A stretch of 64,000 nt of DNA from Ceratopteris richardii. Taxonomy: Eukaryota > Streptophyta > Polypodiopsida > Polypodiales > Pteridaceae. Shown here one piece after another: positions 1 to 9,799 of the stretch; the stretch's first letter is position 1; each line of letters starts with the position of its first letter. The stretch covers positions 19,320,267 to 19,384,266 of the forward strand of contig CM035431.1 of the NCBI GenBank assembly GCA_020310875.1, read 5' to 3'. Made by a program: the position numbers and the translations under genes. The notes under the pieces are model-generated. The model was not told where the DNA came from and ran no database searches. It saw only the letters and a program-made list of their open reading frames with translations.

Positions 1-2675
1 GTTCTCTCAATGCATTACCTCTTCTATTTTTGGGATAGAATTTGTGATCTTTATTTATTCTTCTTGCTCCGTTAGCTGTTGGTAATGAGTATCCCATTCT
101 TTGCCCAATTCGTCATGCACTTCTAGCATATCAGCATAGCTTTCAAGGATCGTTTTCATTGTCTTTGAAGGGACTGCCTTAAAATTTTGTGGATCGATCT
201 CATGAGGGGAGCCTTCCATTGCTGCCTCTAAGTTTTTTTTCATTCTGCTTTTGAAGTCATTTGTTTTCCTCTAGAGCCATGGCCATGTGTTTCCTTAGTA
301 ACATCAAATTACGATGGAATTTGACATTCTCGGACTGATAAAGTTCAAGTAACGCTGTTAATTTTTTAACTTCGGATGATTATGATTACTGGGGAGCTTC
401 CAATAGGGTCTGGTGGGCATGTTCAACCGTAGTATAATGCTGATTAAGGTCGGTGTTCGCTTCTTCTAGGATCACAAGCCGCTTCTATAATTGCTAGTGG
501 TCTGTAGTTATTTGGTGATGACTATTTCTAGGGTTTGATATTCGGTCTATAGCTGGCTTACACAGTGATGTAATGTAGAAAACATATTATCTACATTTAG
601 GAATGCTCGGAAAGTGGAGGATGTAAGGGGAATGGGGAAGGGGAAAGGGATAGTGAATGAAGTGGAAACAAGAGGTGATGTGGGGGGAGAGGGTATGGGA
701 GAGGGTATGGGAGATGGTGGTAGTGTAGGGGGAGGGAGTGGTGTTGTGGCTGGTGATGTTTCCATGGTGTGAAAAGTGTGTGTGACTATGTAAATGGGAA
801 CAAAGGGTGGGGTGGATGTGATGTTCTTGAATAGTGTTGTGAATGTGAGCATGGTAACCCCTCCAAGTTGGGTGCCTGAAGAAATAGGAATCCCCATAAC
901 ATATGTAGTGGTGGTGGAAGTTGGGGTGGCCGTGTCATGGGGAGAAGTGAATTGTGTAGTGAGAGGTGAGTAGTCTGGTGATGGTGGTGCCTCATGGTGT
1001 TGTTCTGTCTATGTAGTGTCTCCTGGTGTCGTGACATCTATGTGAATTTGCTTCCTAGAGCGAAGGGGACGAGTAGGCACTCGTTGCTCAAAGTGATGAA
1101 TGTAAGCAAGAGCCGAATGAATGGCTTCATACAGGCCAAGCGCATCCCCGTGAAGGTTCAACGACTCAATAAATTGGTCGTCTACCCCTTCTTCTCCCAA
1201 CATTTGACTTATTAGCATCTTCCCTATTTCTAGTGACAACTTATGATGCTCTTGGACTCTTTTCATAGTCTCATATAATCTTTTCATCTATGCAGTATAG
1301 GCTGGGGCACCCACTAGTTCTGAAGTCTCCCCTTGCTCCTGGTGGTGTTCCTCGTCTAATTCCGCTTCATCTATCTCTTCTTCATCTTTGTCTACTTCCA
1401 CCACTTTAGGTTGGGTAGGAGCTGAAGTTCTTGTGGGTGGTTGTAGTCTTTGGGCCTACTCTTCCTCCGTCTCAATATTAGCCTCATTAATCATCCTGGC
1501 AACTTCTTCATCTATTAAATCATCCAGAGTGTAGCCCTATGGGAACTCCAAGTTAGAGGGAATTAGAGGGAAAACAAGATTGGGTCCTTCTGCGCTTAGT
1601 CTTGGTAAGATTATAATAAATGGACAAACACGTCTTGTTTGAGGTGGTGTCACCTCTGGTGTGAGGGTGGCATCCCTTGCTTGAGCACAAGGTATTTGGA
1701 CCGCTCCTCTCATTTTCTTAGATGGTGGCCCTGTTGTTGATGGCAATCTGTGGAACTCTTGAGCTGTGGACCACACCAATGCTCTCTGAATGGGCACATC
1801 ATAAGCTAAGCACCTATATATGATTTGTGTAAGCACGCAGCATCCATGAAGCACATTCTCATGTTTCTTGTTCCATCGCTGATGTGCCAAGTGAATTTGA
1901 TCAATGATCCAGTGGGGTAGATTGATGGTATGATTTTCTATTTGTGCCAAATACAAGCTGAACCAGATTCACTTTGGTGGCATGGTGAATGGTTCTTGAG
2001 CTGGGAAGGTGAAGTGCTGCATGATTGTGTGTAAATGGAGGGCCATGATGGGTGTCATAGCTACCATATCTTTCAATTTGTTGAGATCTTTGTGCTTCAT
2101 TCTTCTCGGAATCAATGTTTCTTTCTCTGTGGGAATGTGCATACCTTTCATGTCCAGGGTTCCCGTACTAGGTTGAGGGTCAGATTGAACCTTTTTAGTT
2201 CATGTCCTGGTGTTAATGAGGGGAGCACAAAGATACTATCTCCTCCTTTTGCTCTGCTCGGGGCGATAGTGCTGATCAGGTAGGAACAGTGCAAAAAATC
2301 AGGTTTATGTAATAGTGCTCAAAAGTAGTTGTCTAGGCTAGCTTTGGTCCATATTGATCTCATCACTTCTTCATCTTGCTACTTTTCGAACTCACGAGTA
2401 AAGAAATGGTACCTTCCCCATTCGCCATTAAATTCAATTTCCGCTTCCCAAAAGTAGGTGCCCTCACCTAATGGACCTGCGACATCGCTGAACCAATGTG
2501 CATGTTTGCCTACTTGAGAAGTGTGTCCCTGCGGAGGGTCCTGAATGGGAAGTACATGCACTACCCTAAGTTCCTAAGGCCTCTCTATTAGTTGTGGCTC
2601 AAGGAGGAGAGTTTCAATGTCAACAATTTGGGCATTGGATCCCGCTTGGGAACTAGTTCATGTTGCTTCTGCCAT
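1..2675 (-). pseudogene. Post-integrase ORF (ORF3) of G1, partial
   Basis: A start codon at 2675 opens a protein whose N-terminus (MAEAT, then TSSQAG) matches the G3 ORF that begins at 29296 (MVEAAS, then TSSEAG). A globular region follows, with the shared pattern HWF, about 15 residues, then FFTREFE (2379-2510). One frameshift lies between about 2379 and 2151. From 2151 down to 55 the segments share one frame, interrupted only by stops. A Pro/Ser/Thr-rich linker lies at about 547-1000, and a helical segment at 55-243 matches the G3 coiled coil near 31900-32060. I recognise no named domain. It sits where env-like ORFs occur in some plant gypsy elements, but I see no membrane segment in it. 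Confidence 0.7.
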
Positions 2676-3678
2676 GTTACCGCTTGCTTGCCGATTCTAT
2701 GAGAATATAGAAGCACATGTTAATCCTGTAGTGGAAAAGAGATGACAGTTTGTCCCCGTTACAACATTAACATGAGGCATCCTGACAAGTTAGTGAGTTA
2801 GTTGGTGCTCGATGATTGTGTGTGTAGTTAGGGAATGAATAGCTCTACCTACTAAGTGGAATCGTGTGGTGTGAGGATGATGCAGTTAGTAGGTGGAGAT
2901 GAATTTACAATGTGGGGATCGGGGGGTTTATTACAAGCTTTTTGTCGCCAAATATAATGTGTGGTTTTACAATATGACCATCGATGGGCTATGGGAGACT
3001 TTACATGAGCATCTATTTGGAAATGAGGCTTTTGGGGACCCATTTACAAGTGATTCTGCTAATGTTCATGGATGAATATGTGTTTGTGAGTGTCCAATAA
3101 GAGTGGGTATCATTTGTTTGCATGAGTGACCCATGCTAGACATGGCGTGGTTTATGTTTGGCAATTTGAGCCCGCAAGCAAGCTTTAGGCACCCAAATTT
3201 GTTTTGAGTGTGGGTCGGCCTTCCTTGACTTCTTGGGTACCCAGAGGAGTGTTATTTTCATGGGCGAATTCATGAAAGATTCCTTATTAGTGTCCTATCG
3301 TTGTTTATGAGTCTGAAGTTTAGTCAGAGGCTTTAACTTGGCTACCACAGGAAGCTCGCCTTTCTGTACCCATACTTGTTTTGTCGACTGAGACGCCTTG
3401 CTTCGTACTCTCCTTTGGCTTTGGGTGTAGGCCGCCTGCTTCCTCCACATTTCATACTCCTTCGATTGCCATGTCTCGACCACGTTTGGAAAAGAAGTGA
3501 GTTCCATCTTATCTTTGGATTCATGTTTGAAACCACCATCCCTCTGCATCACAGAGCTTTGGACAAGAATAACATCTTTATATTCATGTGTGCTCTTGGA
3601 AGGACCAAGATTTTATGCCTTTCCTAGTTCCTTGAGTGCTTCATTTTCTAACTCGGTTATAACGTGATTCTGATTTGC
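2676..3678 (-). other. Spacer between second protease and ORF3 in G1
   Basis: About 1 kb with only short reading frames. The best supported piece is 3295-3552 on the minus strand, a Lys/Arg/Gln-rich segment ending near KQVWVQKGE. It aligns with a G3 segment at 28742 (ARQIWVPK), so it is element sequence and probably the C-terminal tail of pol or an untranslated link. From 2700 to 3290 I see no conserved coding signal. The plus-strand frame at 2893-3075 has no homologue elsewhere in the window. Confidence 0.5.
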
Positions 3679-4230
3679 CTACACCTGAAGAAGTCCACTT
3701 CTTAGGTTCAGGTTGATTGCATGATCATAGATCCAGTCTTGACACAAGACAAGAGGTTTAGTGAGATCCTCGTCTTGACACACTAGTACCTTAACTATCA
3801 TGAGATCATCTTGAATGTAGAGGGGAAGTTCGACCTCACCCATGCAAAGGGTTTCCACACCTCCTAATCCTATGAGGTATGCTTCTATAGAATTGACACT
3901 TAAGTTCAATTCTTGACAATCAGAAAGTTTAACAGCACTAGTGGTTGCACCTGAGTCAATCAAAGCCTGTATAGTTCTTGCACTATTTCCTGGTCCTATC
4001 TCTAAGGTTATAAAAGGACGTCGATCATTTATTCTATGGGAACTTACACCTGAAACTTCACACATAGCCATATGATATCCTAGAGCTGCATACACCTCTT
4101 TCCTAGGCTGATCTCTACCTTGTTTTCTCAACTTCATTCTTCGGATGCGTTCCAAGGCTTTTGCTTGTGCTTCTTCTCAAATTCGTTTTTCCTCTTCTTT
4201 GTGTTTCTTGGCCGTATTGAGTCGGTTAAG
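3679..4230 (-). CDS. Second retropepsin-like domain (PR2), downstream of integrase, G1
   Basis: An uninterrupted 158-codon segment (start 4155) carries retropepsin landmarks: a flap-side ALIDSGATTSAV with the catalytic Asp in DSG, a central VELPLYIQ strand, and near the C-terminus LVLCQDWIYDH, which resembles the hydrophobic-hydrophobic-G-x-DW signature of Ty3 proteases. A Lys/Arg/Glu-rich helix (4155-4225) links it to the integrase C-terminus. In G1 a one-base difference and a stop separate it from integrase. In the G3 copy the two are in one frame apart from a TGA at 15581-15583. The normal gypsy protease is also present upstream of RT (about 8030-8430), so this is an additional domain. Activity cannot be judged from sequence; a non-catalytic dimer-like fold is possible. 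Confidence 0.75.
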
Positions 4231-5075
4231 AAATTTCCACCGTAAGGGGTTCTTGGTATACTTTGGCTCGGCATCCACTAATGTAACTCGGTAGGATATC
4301 GCCTTCCAAGGTGGCTAATTGGAATGCCCCACTTGTTGATATCGTGTTAATAATCATGGGTCCATAGCCATGGTTCTCTAACTTTCTTGCATGTTGTTTC
4401 AAGGTGTACACCAAAACTAAGTCTCCTGCTTTCAAGCCTTTATCCTTCACATGGGATTCAAAGTATCCCTTTTGTCTTTTCTTAGCTGCATAAATCCCTG
4501 CAGCAGCTCTCAGTCTTGTTTCACCTAGCTGTTCAAGATCAAAGATTCTTGAAGAGAGTTCATGCCCGGTCCACTCATGTTCCTGTGCTACTCTTAGTGT
4601 AGGTATCAAAAAGTCCATTGGTAGCACTGCATTTTGGCCAAACACCATCTGAAACTTGTTTGTCCCAATCAGAGCATTTATTATTCACTAATTTGGTCAG
4701 CACATTGCATAGAATCTTATTAGTGATTTCGGCTTGCCCATTAGCTTGTGGGTGATAGGGTGCAGACTTCTTATGCACTACCAAGAATTCTTGGAGAAGA
4801 TTTTCAATAAGTTCATCCAAGAAGTGAGTGCCTCTATCACTTACTAGCTTAATAGGTAGCCCATATCTAGTGAATACATTCTCAAATAAGAACTTAGCTA
4901 TTGTTTGAGCATCATTCTTCATTGTGGCTTTCACTTCTACCCACTTGGTTAGATAGTATGTGGTCACAATGATGTATTCATCATGTGAACCCTTACCTGG
5001 GGGGTTAATAGGACCTACAAAGTCTATTTCCCACTTGGAGAATGCACGTCCACCCATCATACGTTTCAATGGCAT
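4226..5075 (-). pseudogene. Integrase catalytic core and C-terminal domain, G1
   Basis: Strand-transfer enzyme of the element. The core shows the three acidic positions in context: WEIDFVGPI, then VSDRGTHF, then HPQANGQAEITNK. The frame breaks near 4650, where a second segment (4226-4648) continues with the conserved GQNAVLP and a C-terminal, SH3-like LKAGDLVLVYT. Spacing between the second Asp and the Glu is about 35 residues, as expected. The break at about 4620-4680 and the stop at 5076-5078 upstream of the core make this copy non-functional. Confidence 0.85.
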
Positions 5076-5102
5076 CTCATCTTTATGTATGGGATATTGA
5101 GG

Positions 5103-5462
5103 TCATTGACATACGTCACACTGCTTCACATACGTATGTGCATCCAATTGAAGGGTGGGCCACCAAAGACCTGCAAATAGTATTGCCTTGATCACCCGAT
5201 CTGGTCCAAAATGTCCCCCTGCTACACCCTTGTGAGCAGTTTCCAAGATCCTAAGGTATTCACTCTTGTGGACACATAGTCTTAGGTATCCATCTTTACC
5301 ATGTTTGTACAAATTATCCCCAATGATTGAGTAGTCTAGGGCTTCTTGTTCTAAACTTCTTTGCCTAGCTAGGGTCATGTCTTGAGGGAATGTTTTCGTC
5401 CTCAAGAAGACTACTAATGGTTCGCTCCAATTTGGCACTAACGATACCCAATAAAGTGTGGC
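5103..5462 (-). pseudogene. Integrase H2C2 zinc-binding module, proximal copy, G1
   Basis: Reads KSEYLRILE, then TAHKGVAGGHFGPDR, then LWWPTLQLDAHTY, then KQCDVCQ. This gives the His-x-His and Cys-x2-Cys ligands of the integrase N-terminal zinc domain. It is followed by one stop and then the catalytic core, the usual arrangement. It is preceded by GYLRLCV, matching the lead-in of the distal copy just upstream. G3 keeps the same module at about 14500-14650. Confidence 0.8.
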
Positions 5463-5786
5463 ATGTTCCACTGGCGGTTTAGTAAGGCAAATTGGACATT
5501 CCTTGCACATCCTATGAACATTTGCTTCCATGGTCGGTCAGTGCACTCCGAATCTCCTTAGTTTTTGTAAAGTTCTTTGCATTGAGTAGTGTTGATCTAA
5601 TACACCCACATCTGCTAATTGCAACCATTTCGCGTACTCGTTCTCTTCCACACAACAAGCTAATATTCCTTGATCTGTATGCCTGTACATACACCCTTCC
5701 ATGATATGGTACTTTTGGGCTTTTACCACCTCCCTATCTTGAGTGTTTATTACTGGGTGGTTGGGCCCATATGCCAATATTGGCAC
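5463..5786 (-). pseudogene. Extra H2C2-like module upstream of the normal one, G1
   Basis: A second zinc-binding-like module lies between RNase H and the normal H2C2 module. Its lead-in (MYRHTDQGILACCVEENEY) parallels the lead-in of the proximal copy (LYKHGKDGYLRLCVHKSEY), and its body has LDQHYSMQRT, then a WPT motif, then RMCKECPICL. The first His position is Asp here (LADVG against TAHKG); the second His and the Cys-x2-Cys remain. A stop at 5538-5540 sits at the conserved Trp. Domain duplication is the simplest reading. An unrelated region that has converged on the pattern is less likely because the flanking residues also align. Confidence 0.6.
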
Positions 5787-5801
5787 TAATGGCTTAGCCC
5801 A

Positions 5802-6390
5802 CTAAGGTACAACTTCCAAATTAAACAAGTAAGCATTAGGAAGATCATCTAATACTCCTTGTGGGACCTCCCTGGATGTGAGCTTCGAGAGGTGGTCTGC
5901 TCTCAAGTGAGTCCTAACTTTTCTCAACACTACCTCAAAGTCATATTCCATTAGTAAGAGGAACCATCTTACTAATCTACCTATGTTGCATGGCTTGTTT
6001 ATCAAGTATAGTAGAGCTTGATGATCTGTAAAAAATTTAAACTTATTTGCAAGCAAATAGTATCTAAACTTTTTAACCACATATACCATGCCTAATCCTT
6101 CTCGTTCAGTGGTTGTATAGTTTCGTTCACCTGCATTCGACTATCTACTAGCATAGGCAATTGGAAGATCCATATTACCTTCACTAGTAGGTTGTGCAAG
6201 CACACATCCAATAGCATAATTGGATGCATCCATGTGAAACATGAATAGGCTTGTTCCAATCGGGGATAGTCAAGATTGGTGTAGAACACAATCGCCTCTT
6301 GAGCTCGTTAAAGGAGATCTCACATTCTTCGGTACACTCGAAGTTAGTCAAAAGGGAGTACAGAGGATTTGCAATGATTGCATACATATG
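5802..6390 (-). pseudogene. RNase H domain, G1
   Basis: Removes the RNA strand during reverse transcription. Visible landmarks are MVYVVKKFRYYLLANKFKF, then TDHQALLYLI, and the tail RADHLSKL, typical of Ty3/gypsy RNase H. The upstream half (6092-6387) is split between two frames: ILTIPDWNKPIHVSHG is in one and the following strand in the other. At least one frameshift and two stops are present, so it is a relic. Confidence 0.8.
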
Positions 6391-7250
6391 AATGAATCAC
6401 CGATAATAGCCACAATGCCCCATGAAAGCCTGTACCTCCTTGACATTCCTTGGTCTAGGTAGCTCTGCAATAGCTCTCACTTTCTCCTCATCGATGGATA
6501 TGCCATTCTTTGACACTATGTGTCTTAGAATCTTGCCTTGCGTGACCATGAAAACACACTTTTTTGGATTTAGGAAGACTTGATATTCTCTACATTTGTC
6601 AAAAATTTTCCTGAGTTCAAGTATATGTGTCTATCTAATGTTGGAAGGAGCACAGAGATCATCAACATAGACTCCTAAATTCTTCCTCAGGAATTCTTTA
6701 AACACATGGCACATCAGCCTTTGAAATGTGGCTAGCGCATTGGTGAGACCAAATGGCATTAGCCGAAAAGCAAATATGCCCCACTCTAAGGCGAAAGCCA
6801 TCTTATGCTGATCTTCCAAAGCAATGAGTACATGATTGTATCCAAAAAATCCATCAAGGAAGCTATACACTTCCTTGCTTGCTACTCGTTTTAGTAGATG
6901 GTTGGTAATCATAAGAGAATAGTTATCGCGAATGGTGGCTGCATTAACTTTCTTCAAGTTAATACATACACGTAACTTTGCATTCTTCTTGGGAACCACT
7001 ACAATGGGGGACACCCACTCAGTGTGCTCAATTTCATAGATGAATCCAGCTTCCACCAGTCTATCTATCTCCTCCTTGATCTTAGCAGCATAGTTATCGT
7101 TATATGTGTATGGCTTTTGCTTAGAGGGTTTGACATTTGAGGTCATGGGAATCGTGTGTGATCATATGTCAGGATCTACACCTTTCAAGTCCTTGTAGCT
7201 CCAAGCAAATACATCTCTGTATTCTCTTAGCAAGGCTATCAACTCGTACT
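6391..7250 (-). pseudogene. Reverse transcriptase, G1
   Basis: Contains EWVSPIVVVPKKNAKLRVC, then VYSFLDGFFGYNHV, then FAFRLMPFGLTNALATFQR, and the active-site box YVDD at about 6655. The palm and fingers match Ty3/gypsy RT. The segment 6631-7146 is open, with a stop just after YVDD and degraded thumb sequence down to 6390. The upstream border runs into a typical pre-RT motif, FAWSYKDLKGVDPD, at about 7165-7210. Confidence 0.88.
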
Positions 7251-8609
7251 CCTCTTCGTGAGTGAGATTATGTCCTATGTAAGTGCATCTTTCTTCTCCT
7301 TCTTCTATGGTTACAACTATTTTCTTGGTGGTTTCTTTGTTATCATAGGCCTCTCCTACTTGGGCATCGCATTTAGGCATTCTTATCATGACTCTCCTAT
7401 CTTCTCTCTCATATTTCTTAAAATTTTCAAGGACCTCAAACAAAGATTCTTCCTCTTCTAGTGTGACTTCTCTCTTCTTCTTTTGCTTGCCTTCACTCTT
7501 GGCTGCCACTTGTGTGGTTAACCTCACATCGTTGGTAATCCCTTCGTGTCTCTGAGGGTGAGCTTCTACCTCATAGAAGTATTGCTCATTTGATGCAAAA
7601 GGTGGATCCATAATGATTGACTCTAGATCGGAGTCACTTGCATCCTCAAATGCATCAGTACTAGGTTTGCATTCTTTTATAACCGAATCACCCATAACTG
7701 TCTCTAGTGAGAAGACTGAAATTTCATAGCCATCCTCGTCACAATGGGGTGTCCATTGTTCTTCATTGATGGCTACATCCATTGTTGCTAGAATTTCCAC
7801 CCAACCATGAGGTTCAAATTCTTCTTCAGGAAATACTATGGGTGCATAGGCTATGTCTTGAACTGATCTATGGGTTTCTTTCACAGCTACCTCTCTCGTT
7901 TTTCCCCTCTTCTCTTCTTCTACTTCCACTTTACACATCCATAATTGGGTGGCTTCATGCATCCATGAGGATCCTGATCCTATGGAATGCACTAACTCAG
8001 TATCATCTTTGGCTCTATGGATGGGATTCCATTGGATGGCGGGTACATCTCTATGACAGTAATAATTGAGATTGACTTTGGTTGTAACACCTAATTGTTG
8101 CAAGTACAATGAATTGGTTCCCCAATCTTGTACCACTTGCAACTCCCACATAAATGTTCTTCCCAAAATCATCTCATAGGCCTGAGTTTTGCTCAAGTCA
8201 CATATATCAAAGGTGTGCTCAAACTCTACACCACATGTGGTGAGACTTATTCCTTCTAGCAGTCCTAAGGGTCTCTCAATGTGACCATCAACCATTTGCA
8301 ACTTCATTCTTGTTGCCTCAGTGTTGGCTTGCCCCAAAGATTCCATTGGGAAGTGGTAGCAATTGCAACTCCTGCACCTGATTCCAAAATTGCCTTGGTT
8401 GTGTAACCCTGATGAGTGATAGGGAGATAGGTGTTTCTTTCTTCTCCTTCGCTCATGTCCCCTATCTTGTCCAAAGGTATTTTTGGCACTGTTCTATGAG
8501 ATCCTACCTGGGAATGAGGTTTTGACACTTCTAGCACTTGATTGGCTACATGTTTCCACAGTTCCGGCCTAACCTTGAGTAGCTCTTCCAAAGTGAGATT
8601 GCACTGCAC
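7162..8609 (-). pseudogene. First retropepsin (PR1) plus acidic spacer to RT, G1
   Basis: PR1 lies in the normal place, between gag and RT. It reads KAILESGAGVAIATTSQW, and after a frameshift at about 8345, PLGLLEG and YEMILGRTFMWEL, so the retropepsin fold is represented end to end. The catalytic triad is ESG rather than DSG or DTG (GAA codon at about 8391-8393), which should abolish or greatly weaken Asp-protease activity. A spacer of about 280 residues follows, rich in Glu, Lys and Asp, open from 8346 to 7162. It ends in the pre-RT motif. It is the longest open piece in G1 (394 codons). Confidence 0.75.
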
Positions 8610-9799
8610 TTTAGTGTTTTCACTACCTCGGTGTTCTTAGGTATGAATCACTCTTCGTTTCTTACCATGACCATGGGTGCTCTCATATACGTAGACTTAG
8701 CTTCCCATGGGCCTGTGAAATGGGGAAATTCCTGTAAAGAATTAGACTCAAAGTCTAATTGCTCCTGGGATTGGGCACTCTCCTGCTCTCCCTAAATGGA
8801 AGGAATGTCTTGTGGGAATTGATCATGCACATCATCCACAAGTTCAATGGGAGGAGGAACTTCACTCTCTTTAGCCCATTTCTCTTCTTAAATCTCTCAC
8901 AAGAATTTTGGAGAATACCGATTCATAGAAGAAGAGGTGTATGGTTCAGTGCAATTAGGCATAAGCTTCCTAGGGAGGAATGCTTATTCTTTCACTTGCC
9001 TTCTCTCTTCCTTGGGAGGTGGCGTCCTTGTTAGATCTTGCAATTATGCTCTCCAACCTCTCCAACAGTCCATCAAAGTGTAATTGTGCCTTAGGTGAGC
9101 AAGAGTAGTTGAAGAGGCGACTGGCTTCAAACATGGTCTGAGCCAATGCTACCATTTTAGCACAAAGCTTGGTTCTTTCTGTCTCTAGATCAACTCTATG
9201 ATAGCATTTGTCATGATCTGTCACATTTGGCCCTTCTTGGATTCTTGCCTGATCTACCTTAAGCATCATGTCTATGTCCTCAGGAGTGGGGCAAGCTAAA
9301 ACGGATCCTACTCTAGGGGGTGGTGGAATTATATGATGTGGGTTGGAAGGTGGTGGATTAGGTGGGGGTAGGGATGATGGAGGTGGTTGTATGTGACAGT
9401 GTGTTTAAGAGGTGAGTTCCACAGTTTTGGCTTTTGTTTCTCTTATGCTCTCTTCTAATTCGGTCATCTTCTTAGAACATTGTCTTTTCGTCCTTTCCTG
9501 GCTATCTTTCTAGGCTCTCGTCCACTTCTTAGTTATGCTCTCAATTTCACTAACCTCGGCACTCTTTTCTTGGCCTAAACCTTGGTTCTGCTACAAGGCA
9601 TGAGCTCTGGTGACCACTTGCACTAAGCAGTGGAAGTGAAACTTCCTGTAGACTCTATAACTAACCCAATAATGTTGATAGGAGTGATTTTCGGCATGTT
9701 ATTGGGGTTCTTTGGGCAGTCTCTTAAGGGGTACTCTTTTCTACAATCTTGACAAAAGCCTTGAATTGTCACTGTCAGATTGTGTTTGGGAAGGTGCAG
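8610..9799 (-). pseudogene. Gag C-terminal to protease linker region, G1
   Basis: About 1.2 kb between the zinc-knuckle part of gag and PR1. The segment 8970-9269 is open and mostly helical (LCAKMVALAQTMFEASRLF). Upstream of it lies a proline-rich stretch (9300-9400). No motif identifies a function. The length is unusual for a gag-protease linker and contributes to the large element size. No zinc knuckle or membrane segment is visible. Confidence 0.45.

Noticed and set aside
2893..3075. 60-codon plus-strand frame in the G1 spacer
   Set aside because: No match in the equivalent G3 region and no motif.
7258..8069. Plus-strand frames opposite the G1 pol region
   Set aside because: They run antisense to well supported protease and pre-RT coding sequence and show no motif.
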